Program-made: the position numbers and the translations under genes | Origin: Blastococcus saxobsidens | GTDB taxonomy: Bacteria > Actinomycetota > Actinomycetes > Mycobacteriales > Geodermatophilaceae | Length of the DNA: 47,423 bases | Direction: 5' to 3' | Assembly (NCBI RefSeq): GCF_002938435.1 | Contig: NZ_POQT01000037.1 | Span: 1 to 47,423 of the forward strand | Notes under the pieces: generated by a model | Told to the model about the DNA's origin: nothing | The model's database searches: none | Seen by the model: the letters and a program-made list of their open reading frames with translations, nothing else | Part shown: in pieces, positions 1-7,826 of the stretch | How positions within the stretch are numbered: position 1 is the stretch's first letter | Layout of the letters: every line of letters starts with the position of its first letter

Positions 1-14
1 CTGGTGAGTGCAGC

Positions 15-100
15 GAGCCCCGCAGCAACCGAACCGACAGATCCGGATAAAGACCCGAAGTCAGTCTCCTGAAGGGTCAGGAACGGTCGCTGCGGGGCTC
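15..100. repeat. Long-loop inverted repeat at window start
   Basis: The arm GAGCCCCGCAGC (15-26) is matched by its exact complement GCTGCGGGGCTC (89-100). Pairing continues imperfectly inward (ACCGAACC against GGAACGGT), with a loop of about 55-60 nt. It lies upstream of the yidD-like gene, and its right flank has CCTGATCATC (122-131 region), also seen at the edge of the palindrome near 15.4 kb. It could be a terminator for a gene left of the window or another dispersed palindrome. No gene was recognised in 1-161. Confidence 0.5.
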
Positions 101-161
101 ACCCACATCCTCACTGTCTCCTGATCATCATCGCGGTCGACCGGGGGCAACTGGGCCGCGC

Positions 162-692
162 ATGGACCTCGGGCAACCGCGGTACCTGCCAGCCATGGTC
201 TTCATCTGGAGCAGTGGCTGGGGTCCCAGGCGGCGACGTTCGCGCCGGGGCTACGGCGGGTACCGCGGCCACTACGCCGGCCACTACGGCCGCGGGTACG
301 GGCCACCGCGGGGGTACGGCCACGGCCGTCGCGAAGACTCCTGCTTCCGGGACCTGCTCTTCCTGAACACCGGGTGCTGCCTGGCCAACGCGATCGGGTG
401 CGGCATGGAGCTGCTGCTCGTGGCGCCGCGGTCGCTGCCGGCCGTCCGGGCAGCACAGCGGGGGAGCGGCGCCGCGGCCCGGCTGGTGGCGGCGGTCCGG
501 TACTACCAGCGGGAGATCAGCCCGAAGCGCCGGCCGTGCTGCCGGTTCACGCCCACCTGCTCGGCCTACGCGATCGAGGCGCTGGAGACGCACGGCGCGA
601 GGCGCGGCACGTGGCTCACCGTGCGGCGGCTCCTCCGCTGCCGCCCGGGCGCCGCCGGGGGAGCCGATCCGGTCGGCGTTGCGTTCCCATGA
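162..692 (+). CDS. yidD: Membrane protein insertion efficiency factor, YidD family, with Tyr/Gly/Arg-rich N-terminus
   Basis: YidD proteins are small, membrane-associated proteins that assist YidC-dependent membrane insertion. The C-terminal half carries the family signature: a YYQREISP start, then CRFTPTCSAYAIEAL and LLRCRP, with the conserved cysteines. The product is 176 aa, against roughly 70-110 aa for usual YidD. The extra N-terminal part contains a low-complexity region rich in RGY/GHY (about residues 23-57) and then a Cys-containing stretch (CFRDLLFLNTGCCLANAIGCG). The start is the ATG at 162; an ATG at 195 is possible. The usual rpmH-rnpA-yidC neighbours are absent, so this is an isolated copy. 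The family call is firm; the role of the N-terminus is unknown. Confidence 0.85.
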   Translation: MDLGQPRYLPAMVFIWSSGWGPRRRRSRRGYGGYRGHYAGHYGRGYGPPRGYGHGRREDSCFRDLLFLNTGCCLANAIGCGMELLLVAPRSLPAVRAAQRGSGAAARLVAAVRYYQREISPKRRPCCRFTPTCSAYAIEALETHGARRGTWLTVRRLLRCRPGAAGGADPVGVAFP

Positions 693-793
693 CGGATGAG
701 AGATGGCGAGTGACCACGCCCGGCTCGCGGGTAACCCTCCCCGCGTCCGCCGCCGAGCCGCGGCGCCGCCTTCCCGACCCGAGGAGAACCGCC

Positions 794-1297
794 ATGCGCA
801 CCCTTGCCCGACGCACCCCCCGAGCGATCGCGATCGCGATGGCGGTCGCGACCGCCGGGACGGTCGTCCTGGCCGGCTGCGGGGACGACGAGACGGCGAC
901 GGATCCCGAGCTCGAGGAGGAGGTCGCCGACGTGCGCGGCAGCGAGGACCTCGCCGACCCCTACACGGGCGTCTACGACGAGCAGTTCGCCGAGGACATC
1001 GAGGCCTACCACGGCCAGGAGGTCACCCTCCGCGGCGACGTGGGGGAGGTCCTCGGCCCCTCCACCTTCACCCTCACCGCGCCGGGCGGAGAGGACGTGA
1101 CGCCGCTGCTCGTGGTGTCCGAGCAGCCCGTCGAGGACCTGACGGCGGGCGGCCAGGTCACCGTCGCCGCGACCCCGCAGGACGACTTCGACCCGGCGGA
1201 GGTCGGGTCCGAGTTCGACCTGGAGCTCGGCGACGAGGCCTACGAGGAGTGGGACGGCGACACGTACGTGACGGCCGTGGAGGTGCAGCCCGCGTAG
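794..1297 (+). CDS. Small secreted lipoprotein, function unknown
   Basis: This encodes a 167-aa protein with a lipoprotein signal peptide: a basic N-terminus (MRTLARRTPR), a hydrophobic core rich in Ala/Val, and the lipobox VLAGC. It is therefore predicted to be exported and lipid-anchored outside the membrane. The mature part is strongly acidic. Its middle (HGQEVTLRGDVGEVLGPSTF to GGQVTVAATP) has the alternating beta pattern of a small OB-like fold; this is my inference, not a family match. The ATG at 794 is preceded by GAGGAGAACC, a good ribosome binding site. It stands alone between yidD and a phosphotransferase gene. Confidence 0.8.
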   Translation: MRTLARRTPRAIAIAMAVATAGTVVLAGCGDDETATDPELEEEVADVRGSEDLADPYTGVYDEQFAEDIEAYHGQEVTLRGDVGEVLGPSTFTLTAPGGEDVTPLLVVSEQPVEDLTAGGQVTVAATPQDDFDPAEVGSEFDLELGDEAYEEWDGDTYVTAVEVQPA

Positions 1298-1340
1298 CCG
1301 GGGGCTGAGCACCTGCGGTGCCCGGCACTACCGTCGTCCG

Positions 1341-2378
1341 GTGCTCGTCGACGGACCAGGGACGAGCGGCGCGGCCACCTGGCAGGACCAGCGGTGGCGG
1401 GATGCTGCCCTGTCCTGGGCCACCACCCACCTGGAGCGGGTCGGCCGGCCGCTCGCCGGCGGGCCGGAGCAGCCGCACGTCCGTGCCTGGTCGACGGTCT
1501 TCCGGCTGCCGGTGCGCGGTGGCCTCGCCTGGCTGAAGTCCGTCGGACCCGGCTCGGCGCAGGAGCCGCCGCTGGCGGAGGCGCTCGGCCGCTGGGTGCC
1601 CGACCGGGTGGTCGTTCCGCTGGCGGTCGACCGCGAGCGCCGGCTCGTGCTCCTGCCGGACGGCGGGCCGACCCTCCGCGCCGCCGGGACCGGCGGTCCG
1701 GCCGCCTGGGAGGTGATGGTGCGCGACCACGCGCGGCTGCAGATCGCGGTGGCACCGCACGCCGACGCCATGGTCGCGCTCGGGGTCCCCGACCACCGGC
1801 CCGAGCGGCTGCCCGCGCTGGTCGCCGAGCTGCTCGCCGACGACGAGGCGCAGCTCGTCGGGCAGCCCGGTGGGCTCACCGCGGAGGTCCGCGGGCAGTT
1901 GCGGGCCCGCCTCGGGAACTACGCCGACGCCTGCGGGCACCTGGCCGGGGGCCCGGTGCCGGGCAGCCTGCAGCACGACGACCTGCACGACGCGAACGTC
2001 TTCGTCGCCGCGGGCCGGCACCGGTTCTTCGACTGGGGCGACGCCTCGGTCGGGCACCCGTTCCTCGTCCTCCTGGTCGCGCTGCGGATGGTCGCCCACG
2101 GACTGGGTGTGCCGCACGGCGACCCGGTGCTCGTGCGGCTCCGCGACGCCTACCTGGACGAGTGGCGCAGCTTCGGCACGCCCGGCGAGCTCCGCGAGCT
2201 GTGCGTCCTGGCGCTGCGGGTCGGCCCGCTGCAGCGCGCGCTGACGTGGCGGCGCATCCTGCACGGCGTGCACGCCGACGAGCGCGCGGAGTGGGCCGAC
2301 GCGGTGCCCGGCTGGACGGCCGAGCAGCTGGCGCCCGGCCCGCTGTCGGCGGAGCCGGACCGGCATCCGGGAGACTGA
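1341..2378 (+). CDS. Aminoglycoside/choline phosphotransferase-fold protein
   Basis: This is a 345-aa protein of the APH kinase-like fold. The catalytic loop QHDDLHDANVF (near residue 212; Brenner-type HxD...N) and the metal-binding FFDWGDA (near 229, equivalent to DFG) are both present, so it is probably an active small-molecule or protein phosphotransferase. The substrate cannot be read from sequence, and nothing nearby indicates resistance. The start is a GTG at 1341. The next gene (arfB) begins 5 nt after the stop, so the two are probably co-transcribed. Confidence 0.8.
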   Translation: MLVDGPGTSGAATWQDQRWRDAALSWATTHLERVGRPLAGGPEQPHVRAWSTVFRLPVRGGLAWLKSVGPGSAQEPPLAEALGRWVPDRVVVPLAVDRERRLVLLPDGGPTLRAAGTGGPAAWEVMVRDHARLQIAVAPHADAMVALGVPDHRPERLPALVAELLADDEAQLVGQPGGLTAEVRGQLRARLGNYADACGHLAGGPVPGSLQHDDLHDANVFVAAGRHRFFDWGDASVGHPFLVLLVALRMVAHGLGVPHGDPVLVRLRDAYLDEWRSFGTPGELRELCVLALRVGPLQRALTWRRILHGVHADERAEWADAVPGWTAEQLAPGPLSAEPDRHPGD

Positions 2379-2383
2379 CCGTC

Positions 2384-2824
2384 GTGCCCGCGATCGACGA
2401 CGCCTCCGGTGACCTGCCGGTCACCGGTTCCCTGGTGGTCCCCGCGGGGCTCCTCTCCTGGCGCTTCTCCCGGTCCTCGGGTCCGGGCGGCCAGGGGGTC
2501 AACACGGCGGACTCGCGGGTCGAGCTGTCCGTCCGCCCGCTCGAGATCCCCGGGCTGAGCGACCCGCAGCGCGCCCGGCTGGCAGGTCGGCTCGGGAACC
2601 GGATGGTCGACGGCGTCCTCACCCTCGCCGCCAGCGAGCACCGGCAGCAGCTGCGCAACCGGCAGGCCGCGCGCGAGCGGATGGCCGCCGTGCTGCGCGC
2701 GGCGCTGGCGCCCCCGGCACCCGCCCGGCGGCGCACGAAGCCGACCAGGGGGTCCCAGGAGCGCCGGATCCAGGCCAAGAAGCAGCGCGGCCAGCTCAAG
2801 AAGCAGCGCGGCTCCTGGGACTAG
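2384..2824 (+). CDS. arfB: Peptidyl-tRNA hydrolase ArfB (ribosome rescue)
   Basis: ArfB (YaeJ) rescues ribosomes stalled on mRNAs without a stop codon by hydrolysing the peptidyl-tRNA. The 146-aa product carries the release-factor GGQ motif in SSGPGGQGVNTADSRVEL (GGQ at about residues 35-37). It also has a strongly basic C-terminal tail (RRRTKPTRGSQERRIQAKKQ onward), which in ArfB enters the empty mRNA channel. Size and both hallmarks fit ArfB rather than RF1/RF2. The start is the GTG at 2384, 5 nt after the preceding stop. Confidence 0.93.
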   Translation: MPAIDDASGDLPVTGSLVVPAGLLSWRFSRSSGPGGQGVNTADSRVELSVRPLEIPGLSDPQRARLAGRLGNRMVDGVLTLAASEHRQQLRNRQAARERMAAVLRAALAPPAPARRRTKPTRGSQERRIQAKKQRGQLKKQRGSWD

Positions 2825-2827
2825 GGC

Positions 2828-3124
2828 TCAGGCAAGCCGTTCGGTCAGGCGGACCGCGACGGTGTCGCCGGCGCCCTTGCCGATCGCCCGGCGGATGCCT
2901 GCGGCGACGGGCAGCTTGTGGGTGCCGTCGCCCAGCGCCATGAAGGAGGTGGTGAAGGGCTCGTCGTCGATGGTCCCGGCGACCTTGACCAGGCCCCGGG
3001 TGCCGAAGTACTCGGCGGAGCCCGGCATGACGACATAGGTCCAGCCGCCCTTGGCGCCGCTCTGCTGCAGGACGGCGGTGAATGCGCGGTCGAGGCGACC
3101 GGCGTCGTGCGCGTTGGTGTTCAT
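2828..3124 (-). CDS. DUF1905 domain protein (copy 1)
   Basis: This 98-aa protein has the small beta-barrel DUF1905 pattern: [48 protein letters not shown], then an [17 protein letters not shown] ending. The biochemical role of the family is not established. The gene ends only 4 nt from the convergent arfB stop. A second, diverged DUF1905 gene lies just upstream on the same strand, which suggests tandem duplication. Confidence 0.85.
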   Translation of the reverse strand: MNTNAHDAGRLDRAFTAVLQQSGAKGGWTYVVMPGSAEYFGTRGLVKVAGTIDDEPFTTSFMALGDGTHKLPVAAGIRRAIGKGAGDTVAVRLTERLA

Positions 3125-3170
3125 GATCGGGGTCCTCTCCGGTGGTGACCGGCGTGGTGAGCTCCGGGGG

Positions 3171-3446
3171 CTAGCCCAGCCGCTGCCGCAGGTGGACGGT
3201 CACCTGCTCACCGGCGCGGTGCTTGCCGATCGCCGAGCAGATGGCCGCGCGCAGCGGCAGCCAGTGCGGTCCGGTGCCCGAGGGCATCAGGGTGGCCGCG
3301 AACTCGTGCCCGTCCGCGGTGCCGGTGACCTTCACCGCCCGTCGGGTGCCGAGCACGACGGCGGAACCGGGGACGACGAGATACGTCGGGAAGGCGCCGT
3401 CCTTCTCGATGGGTGCGGTGAAGGTGAGGTCCAGGGGGCTGCTCAT
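3171..3446 (-). CDS. DUF1905 domain protein (copy 2)
   Basis: This 91-aa paralogue of the next gene downstream shares the layout ([28 protein letters not shown], then [26 protein letters not shown]). It differs at most positions, so the duplication is not recent. The ATG start at 3446 and the 46-nt gap to copy 1 suggest a two-gene unit. Function unknown. Nothing was seen in the 73 nt between it and the hydrolase gene. Confidence 0.85.
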   Translation of the reverse strand: MSSPLDLTFTAPIEKDGAFPTYLVVPGSAVVLGTRRAVKVTGTADGHEFAATLMPSGTGPHWLPLRAAICSAIGKHRAGEQVTVHLRQRLG

Positions 3447-3519
3447 GCATCCTCCGACCGGGCGCGCGCCGAGAACTCATCGCAGCGGCGTCGCACGGCC
3501 GCCGCGCCCAACCGGTGCC

Positions 3520-4416
3520 TCAGCCGGTGAGGACGTCGACGATCAGCCGTCGCGCCCGCCGGCCTTCCGGTACCGGCAGGAGCGCGTGCACGTGGACCAG
3601 CCCCTCCTCCTCGTGGTGGTCGACGTGCACACCGGCCGCACGCGCACGCTCGACCAGCAGCCGGGTGTCCGGGCTGGTGATGTCGCGGGTGCCGCTGAAC
3701 ACCGTCAGCGGGCCGAGCCCGGCCAGGTCCCCGAACAGCGGGCTGACCACCGGGTCGGTCCTCGGCAGGTCGCCCCGCCACAGGTCGATGGCCGCGTGCG
3801 TGCCGGGGCGGGCCAGCCAGGGATCGGTCGGCTCGACGAGGTCGATGCCGGGGTTGGCCAGGGTGAGGTCCAGCGCGGGGGAGATCAGCACGGTGCGGTG
3901 CGGCGGCACACCCCGGTCGCGCAGCAGCAGCGCCGCGGACAGCGCGATCTGCCCGCCGGCCGAGTCGCCCAGCACGGTGACCTGCCCGGCGCCGTGGCGG
4001 AGGACCAGCCCGCCGACCAGGTCGGCGACGGCGGGCACCACCACCGCCGCCGTCCCGATCGGCGCGAGCGGGTAGATCGGCACGGTGATCGCGGCGCCGC
4101 TGCGGGCGGCGAGGCCGGCGACCAGCCGCCAGTGCAGCGGGTGGATCTGGTTGACCCAGGCGCCGCCGTGGACGTAGACCGCCGCGCCGGTCGGCGTCCG
4201 GTTCCGGGGTAGCACCCGGTAGACCGGCCAGCCGGTCCCGTGCTCCACGTCCCGCTCGATCCGCACCGACCGCAACCCGCGCGGGGGCCCGTACGGGACC
4301 GGCCGCAGCAGCCGCTCCCGCACGCCCTCGAGCAAGGCCTCCGGGTGGTCGAACTCCCGCCGGAAGCCGAGCAGGCGGAACAGCGGGGGCAGCAGACGGC
4401 TGGCGGAACTGGGCAC
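3520..4416 (-). CDS. Alpha/beta hydrolase, hormone-sensitive-lipase type
   Basis: This 298-aa esterase/lipase-type enzyme has the oxyanion-hole motif HGGAW (residues 83-87) and the nucleophile elbow GDSAGG (Ser152), which define the HSL family. A probable catalytic Asp lies in SGTRDITSPD and a probable His in the C-terminal VDHHEEEGLVHVHAL segment. It should hydrolyse a small ester; the natural substrate is unknown. No signal peptide is evident, so it is cytoplasmic or loosely membrane-linked. It starts at GTG 4416 and lies 24 nt downstream of the GNAT gene, probably one transcript. Confidence 0.88.
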   Translation of the reverse strand: MPSSASRLLPPLFRLLGFRREFDHPEALLEGVRERLLRPVPYGPPRGLRSVRIERDVEHGTGWPVYRVLPRNRTPTGAAVYVHGGAWVNQIHPLHWRLVAGLAARSGAAITVPIYPLAPIGTAAVVVPAVADLVGGLVLRHGAGQVTVLGDSAGGQIALSAALLLRDRGVPPHRTVLISPALDLTLANPGIDLVEPTDPWLARPGTHAAIDLWRGDLPRTDPVVSPLFGDLAGLGPLTVFSGTRDITSPDTRLLVERARAAGVHVDHHEEEGLVHVHALLPVPEGRRARRLIVDVLTG

Positions 4417-4440
4417 GAGGTCCTCTCGAGGGGAGGGTGA

Positions 4441-5100
4441 TCAGCTCAGCGCGAGCGGCTCGCGCACGAGCACCCACAGCGGTAGTTCGTCGTCGGTGGT
4501 CCGGGTGGTCTCGGTGGGCTGGAAGCCGAACCCGCGGAAGAAGCGGACGTTGGCCCAGCTCGTCACGGCGACGGCGGCCTGGGTCTTCTCGGCGTCGCAG
4601 CGCACCAGCACCGGAGCGAGCACCGCGGCTGCCAGGCCCCGCCGGCGGGCGGACGGCCGCACCCCCAGGTGCCGCAGCCGCCAGTGCGGCCCGTCCGGCA
4701 GCGCCGCGGTCACCAGCGCCTCGGTCTCGGCCACGACCCGCGCACGGCCGGCGCCCAGGTAGGGCAGCTCCCGGGCGATCGCGGAGCGGACGTCGTCGGG
4801 CAGGGGGCGGGTGCCCTCGGCCCCGGCCGGTGGCTCCCACACGGCGACGGCGTCGACGTCCTCGGTGATCCAGGCGGTCTGCGTGGCCACCCCGCGGTGC
4901 GCCGCGTCGAGCTCGTTCAGGCGGGTCAGCCGCTGCATGCGGCCGTCGTCGGGCAGCGCCCAGCGGGTCCACCGGGAGTCGGCGAGGGCGACGGTCAACG
5001 TCGCGGCGATGGCCGGGACGTCGCGCTGCTCGGCGAGCCGGACGTCGGGCCCGGGCTCGTCCGGGTCGTCGATCCGCCGGACGATCGGTCCCATGGTCAC
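4441..5100 (-). CDS. GNAT family N-acetyltransferase
   Basis: This 219-aa acetyl-CoA-dependent N-acetyltransferase has the acetyl-CoA binding motif HLGVRPSARRRGLAAAVL (about residues 144-161), containing the Q/RxxGxG/A-type loop. It is followed by a segment (AAVAVTSWANVRFFRGFGFQ) typical of GNAT C-termini. The acceptor is unknown. GTG at 5100 is used here; an in-frame ATG at 5094 would remove two residues. It is transcribed away from nasA, so 5101-5219 is a divergent promoter region. Confidence 0.87.
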   Translation of the reverse strand: MTMGPIVRRIDDPDEPGPDVRLAEQRDVPAIAATLTVALADSRWTRWALPDDGRMQRLTRLNELDAAHRGVATQTAWITEDVDAVAVWEPPAGAEGTRPLPDDVRSAIARELPYLGAGRARVVAETEALVTAALPDGPHWRLRHLGVRPSARRRGLAAAVLAPVLVRCDAEKTQAAVAVTSWANVRFFRGFGFQPTETTRTTDDELPLWVLVREPLALS

Positions 5101-5156
5101 CCCGGCATTCGACCACGGCCGCCCCGCACACCCGCGCGCCGGCCGCCGTGAGGTGA

Positions 5157-5200
5157 ACGGAACCCAGCGTTGACGCCGGGGCCGTCACCGGGAAACGCCG
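5157..5200 (+). promoter_or_regulatory. Two-part motif upstream of nasA, shared with narK
   Basis: ACGGAAC (5157-5163) and GGGAAACGCCG (5190-5200) start exactly 33 nt apart and end 19 nt before the nasA GTG. The same two blocks with the same 33-nt spacing occur upstream of narK (13865-13908). GAAAC resembles one half of the actinobacterial GlnR box. The co-occurrence suggests a binding site for NnaR and/or GlnR. This is inferred only from sequence. Confidence 0.5.
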
Positions 5201-5219
5201 TCGGCAGACGCTCGGTCCC

Positions 5220-7826
5220 GTGTCCGCTCCCGTCCCGCCCGCCGCCGTCCCCGGTGTCCGGGCGACCCGGACGACGGACACCCACTGCCCGTACTGCTCG
5301 CTGCAGTGCGGGATGGCCGTCACCGCGGGCGACCGCCCCGCGACCCTCGTGCCGCTGGACTTCCCGACCAACCGCGGCGGGCTGTGCTCCAAGGGCTGGT
5401 CGTCGGCCGAGCTGCTCGACCACCCCGAGCGGCTCACCCGCCCGCTGGTCCGGGCCGTCGCCGGGGACCGCACCAGCCCGCTGGTGGAGTCGACCTGGGA
5501 CGAGGCGCTGGACCGGCTCGTCGGGGCCATCCGGCGCACCCAGGCCACCTCCGGTAACGACGCCGTGGGCTGCTTCGGCGGCGGCTCGCTGACCAACGAG
5601 CAGGCCTACCAGTTCGGCAAGTTCGCCCGCGTCGCGCTGCGCACCTCCGCCATCGACTACAACGGCCGGTTCTGCATGTCGTCGGCGGCGGGGGCGGCCA
5701 ACCGCGCGTTCGGGCTGGACCGGGGGCTGCCGTTCCCGCTGAGCGACATCGCCGAGGCCGACGTCGTGGTGCTGGTGGGCAGCAACCCGGCCGACACGAT
5801 GCCGCCGGCCATGCAGTGGTTCGACGCCGGCCGGGAGCGCGGAGCCCAGCACGTCGTCGTCGACCCCCGGCGCACGGCGACCGCCCGCAACGCGTCGCTG
5901 CACCTGCAGCCCCTGCCCGGCACCGACCTGGCGCTGGCCAACGGGCTGCTGCACATCGCCATCGCCGAGGGCCTGGTCGACACGGACTACGTCGCCGCGC
6001 GGACCACCGGCTTCGCCGAGGTGCGCGCCGGCGTGGCCGCGTACTGGCCGGACCGGGTCGAACGGCTGACCGGCGTGCCCGTCCCCGACCAGCGGCGCAC
6101 CGTCTTCGCGCTCGCCCGCGCGGACAAGGCGATGATCCTCACCGCCCGCGGCGCCGAGCAGCACCGCTCGGGCACCGACACCGCCCAGGCCTGGATCAAC
6201 CTGGCGCTCGCGCTCGGGCTGCCCGGCCGGCGGGGGAGCGGCTGGGGCACCGTCACCGGCCAGGGCAACGGTCAGGGCGGGCGCGAGCACGGGCAGAAGG
6301 CCGACCAGCTGCCGGGCTACCGCAGCCTCGCCGACGCCGCGGCCCGCGCGCACGTCGCCGCCGTCTGGGGGGTCGACCCCGACGACCTGCCGATGCCGGG
6401 GAGGAGCGCCTTCGAGCTGCTCGACGCGCTCGGCACCGACGGCGGCGTGCGGACGCTGCTGGTCCTCGCCTCCAACGTCGCGGTCAGCGCGCCGGACGCC
6501 CGCCGGGTCATCAGCCGGCTGCGCGACCTGGACTTCCTCGCCGTCAGCGACTTCTTCCTCTCCGAGACCGCCGAGCTCGCCGACGTCGTCCTGCCCAGCG
6601 CCATGTGGGCTGAGGAGGACGGCACGATGACCAACCTCGAGGGCCGGGTGATCCGCCGCCGCAAGGCGCTCGACCCGCCGGACGGCGTGCCCGACGACCT
6701 GCAGCTGCTGGCCACGCTGGCCGGGCGGCTGGGCGCCGGCCGGCACTTCAGCGGCGACCCCGAGACGGTGTTCGAGGAGCTCCGCCGGGCCAGCGCCGGG
6801 GGAGCGGCCGACTACTCCGGCATCAGCTACCGGCGCATCGAGGAGGAGCGGGGCGTCTTCTGGCCGTGCCCGGCCGACGACCACCCCGGCACGCCGCGGC
6901 TGTTCAGCGAGCGGTTCGCCACCCCCGACGGCCGGGCGAGGTTCGTCCGCGTCGAGCACGTCGACGCGCACGAGCGGCCCGACGCCGAGCACCCCTACGT
7001 GCTCACCACCGGCCGGGTCCTGGCCCAGTACCAGTCGGGCACCCAGACCCGGCGCACGCGCAGCCTCCAGCTGGTCGCCCCCACACCGCGGGCCGAGCTG
7101 CACCCCGACCTCGCCCGCGCGCTCGGCATCGCCCAGGACGACGTCGTCGAGCTGACCACCCGCCGGGGCCGCGCCCGCTTCCACGCCTCCGTCACCGACA
7201 CCATCCGCCCCGACGTGGTGTTCGTGCCGTTCCACTGGGGCGGCGGGGCCAGCGCCAACGCGCTCACCGACGCCGGCGCCCTGGACCCGGTCTCGGGGAT
7301 GCCGGCCTTCAAGGTCTGCGCCGTCGCCGTCCGGCGGGTGAGCGGACCCGAGGAACGCATCCCCCCGCCCCCCGCCGCCGCCCAGCCGCGACCGGCCGCC
7401 CACCGGGTCGCCGTCGCCCCGCGAGCCCATCCACCGTCCCGCTCGACCCCGACCGACCCGCTCACCAGGAGAACTCCCGTGAAGAGCACACCCCGCTTCC
7501 TGCAAGGCGTCTTCCCGCTCACCGGGGAGGGGCTGGCCAAGCCGGGCCCCATCGACCCGGCGCTGCGCTACACGGTGCCGGCCGGCTGCAGCGCGCAGGC
7601 GCTGTACTTCCGTGGCGGCAACTCCACCGGCGAGCTGGTCTACGTGCTCCTGGTCCGCGACGGCGAACCGATGCGCTGGTTCCCGATCGGGGCGAAGGCC
7701 GACACGCACGTGCCGCTGCGGGTGGTCGAGGACCTGGTCGGCGGTTCGGTCGTGGAGCTGCACGCCGCTGCCCCGGAGGGCGTCACCGGCGAGATCGTCG
7801 TGGACCTGGGTCTGGTGGAGGTCTGA
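5220..7826 (+). CDS. nasA: Assimilatory nitrate reductase catalytic subunit (molybdopterin enzyme) with extra C-terminal module
   Basis: This enzyme reduces nitrate to nitrite in the cytoplasm using bis-MGD molybdenum and a [4Fe-4S] cluster. Cluster ligands are Cys23, Cys26, Cys30 and Cys56 (THCPYCSLQCG ... GGLCSKGW). Molybdopterin-binding stretches follow (GSNPADTMPPAMQWF; TGQGNGQGGREHGQKADQLPG), and the C-terminal dinucleotide-binding domain contains TTGRVLAQYQSGTQTRRTRSL. The reading frame does not stop at the usual end (about residue 700-715). It runs through a Pro/Ala/Arg-rich linker into a 115-aa module starting at Val754. Whether this is a real fusion or two products is unresolved. It heads the nasA-nirB-nirD operon. 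Confidence 0.9.
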   Translation: MSAPVPPAAVPGVRATRTTDTHCPYCSLQCGMAVTAGDRPATLVPLDFPTNRGGLCSKGWSSAELLDHPERLTRPLVRAVAGDRTSPLVESTWDEALDRLVGAIRRTQATSGNDAVGCFGGGSLTNEQAYQFGKFARVALRTSAIDYNGRFCMSSAAGAANRAFGLDRGLPFPLSDIAEADVVVLVGSNPADTMPPAMQWFDAGRERGAQHVVVDPRRTATARNASLHLQPLPGTDLALANGLLHIAIAEGLVDTDYVAARTTGFAEVRAGVAAYWPDRVERLTGVPVPDQRRTVFALARADKAMILTARGAEQHRSGTDTAQAWINLALALGLPGRRGSGWGTVTGQGNGQGGREHGQKADQLPGYRSLADAAARAHVAAVWGVDPDDLPMPGRSAFELLDALGTDGGVRTLLVLASNVAVSAPDARRVISRLRDLDFLAVSDFFLSETAELADVVLPSAMWAEEDGTMTNLEGRVIRRRKALDPPDGVPDDLQLLATLAGRLGAGRHFSGDPETVFEELRRASAGGAADYSGISYRRIEEERGVFWPCPADDHPGTPRLFSERFATPDGRARFVRVEHVDAHERPDAEHPYVLTTGRVLAQYQSGTQTRRTRSLQLVAPTPRAELHPDLARALGIAQDDVVELTTRRGRARFHASVTDTIRPDVVFVPFHWGGGASANALTDAGALDPVSGMPAFKVCAVAVRRVSGPEERIPPPPAAAQPRPAAHRVAVAPRAHPPSRSTPTDPLTRRTPVKSTPRFLQGVFPLTGEGLAKPGPIDPALRYTVPAGCSAQALYFRGGNSTGELVYVLLVRDGEPMRWFPIGAKADTHVPLRVVEDLVGGSVVELHAAAPEGVTGEIVVDLGLVEV
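7479..7826 (+). CDS. C-terminal module of nasA, or a separate small nitrate-operon protein
   Basis: This 115-aa segment begins VKSTPRFLQGVFPLTGEG and ends VVDLGLVEV. It looks like a complete compact beta-rich domain. A GTG at 7479 is preceded by AGGAG (7467-7471) at good spacing, as expected for an independent gene. Yet it is in frame with nasA and no stop codon separates them. The 3' end overlaps nirB by one base (TGATG). Function is not recognised; position implies a role with nitrate or nitrite reductase. Two runs of six C lie around 7361-7372 just upstream, where an indel error could hide a nasA stop. Confidence 0.55.
   Translation: MKSTPRFLQGVFPLTGEGLAKPGPIDPALRYTVPAGCSAQALYFRGGNSTGELVYVLLVRDGEPMRWFPIGAKADTHVPLRVVEDLVGGSVVELHAAAPEGVTGEIVVDLGLVEV

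Noticed and set aside
5097-7763. 888-codon open frame on the minus strand
   Set aside because: It is the antisense shadow of nasA, whose motifs are intact. The minus-strand translation is compositionally biased and resembles no family.
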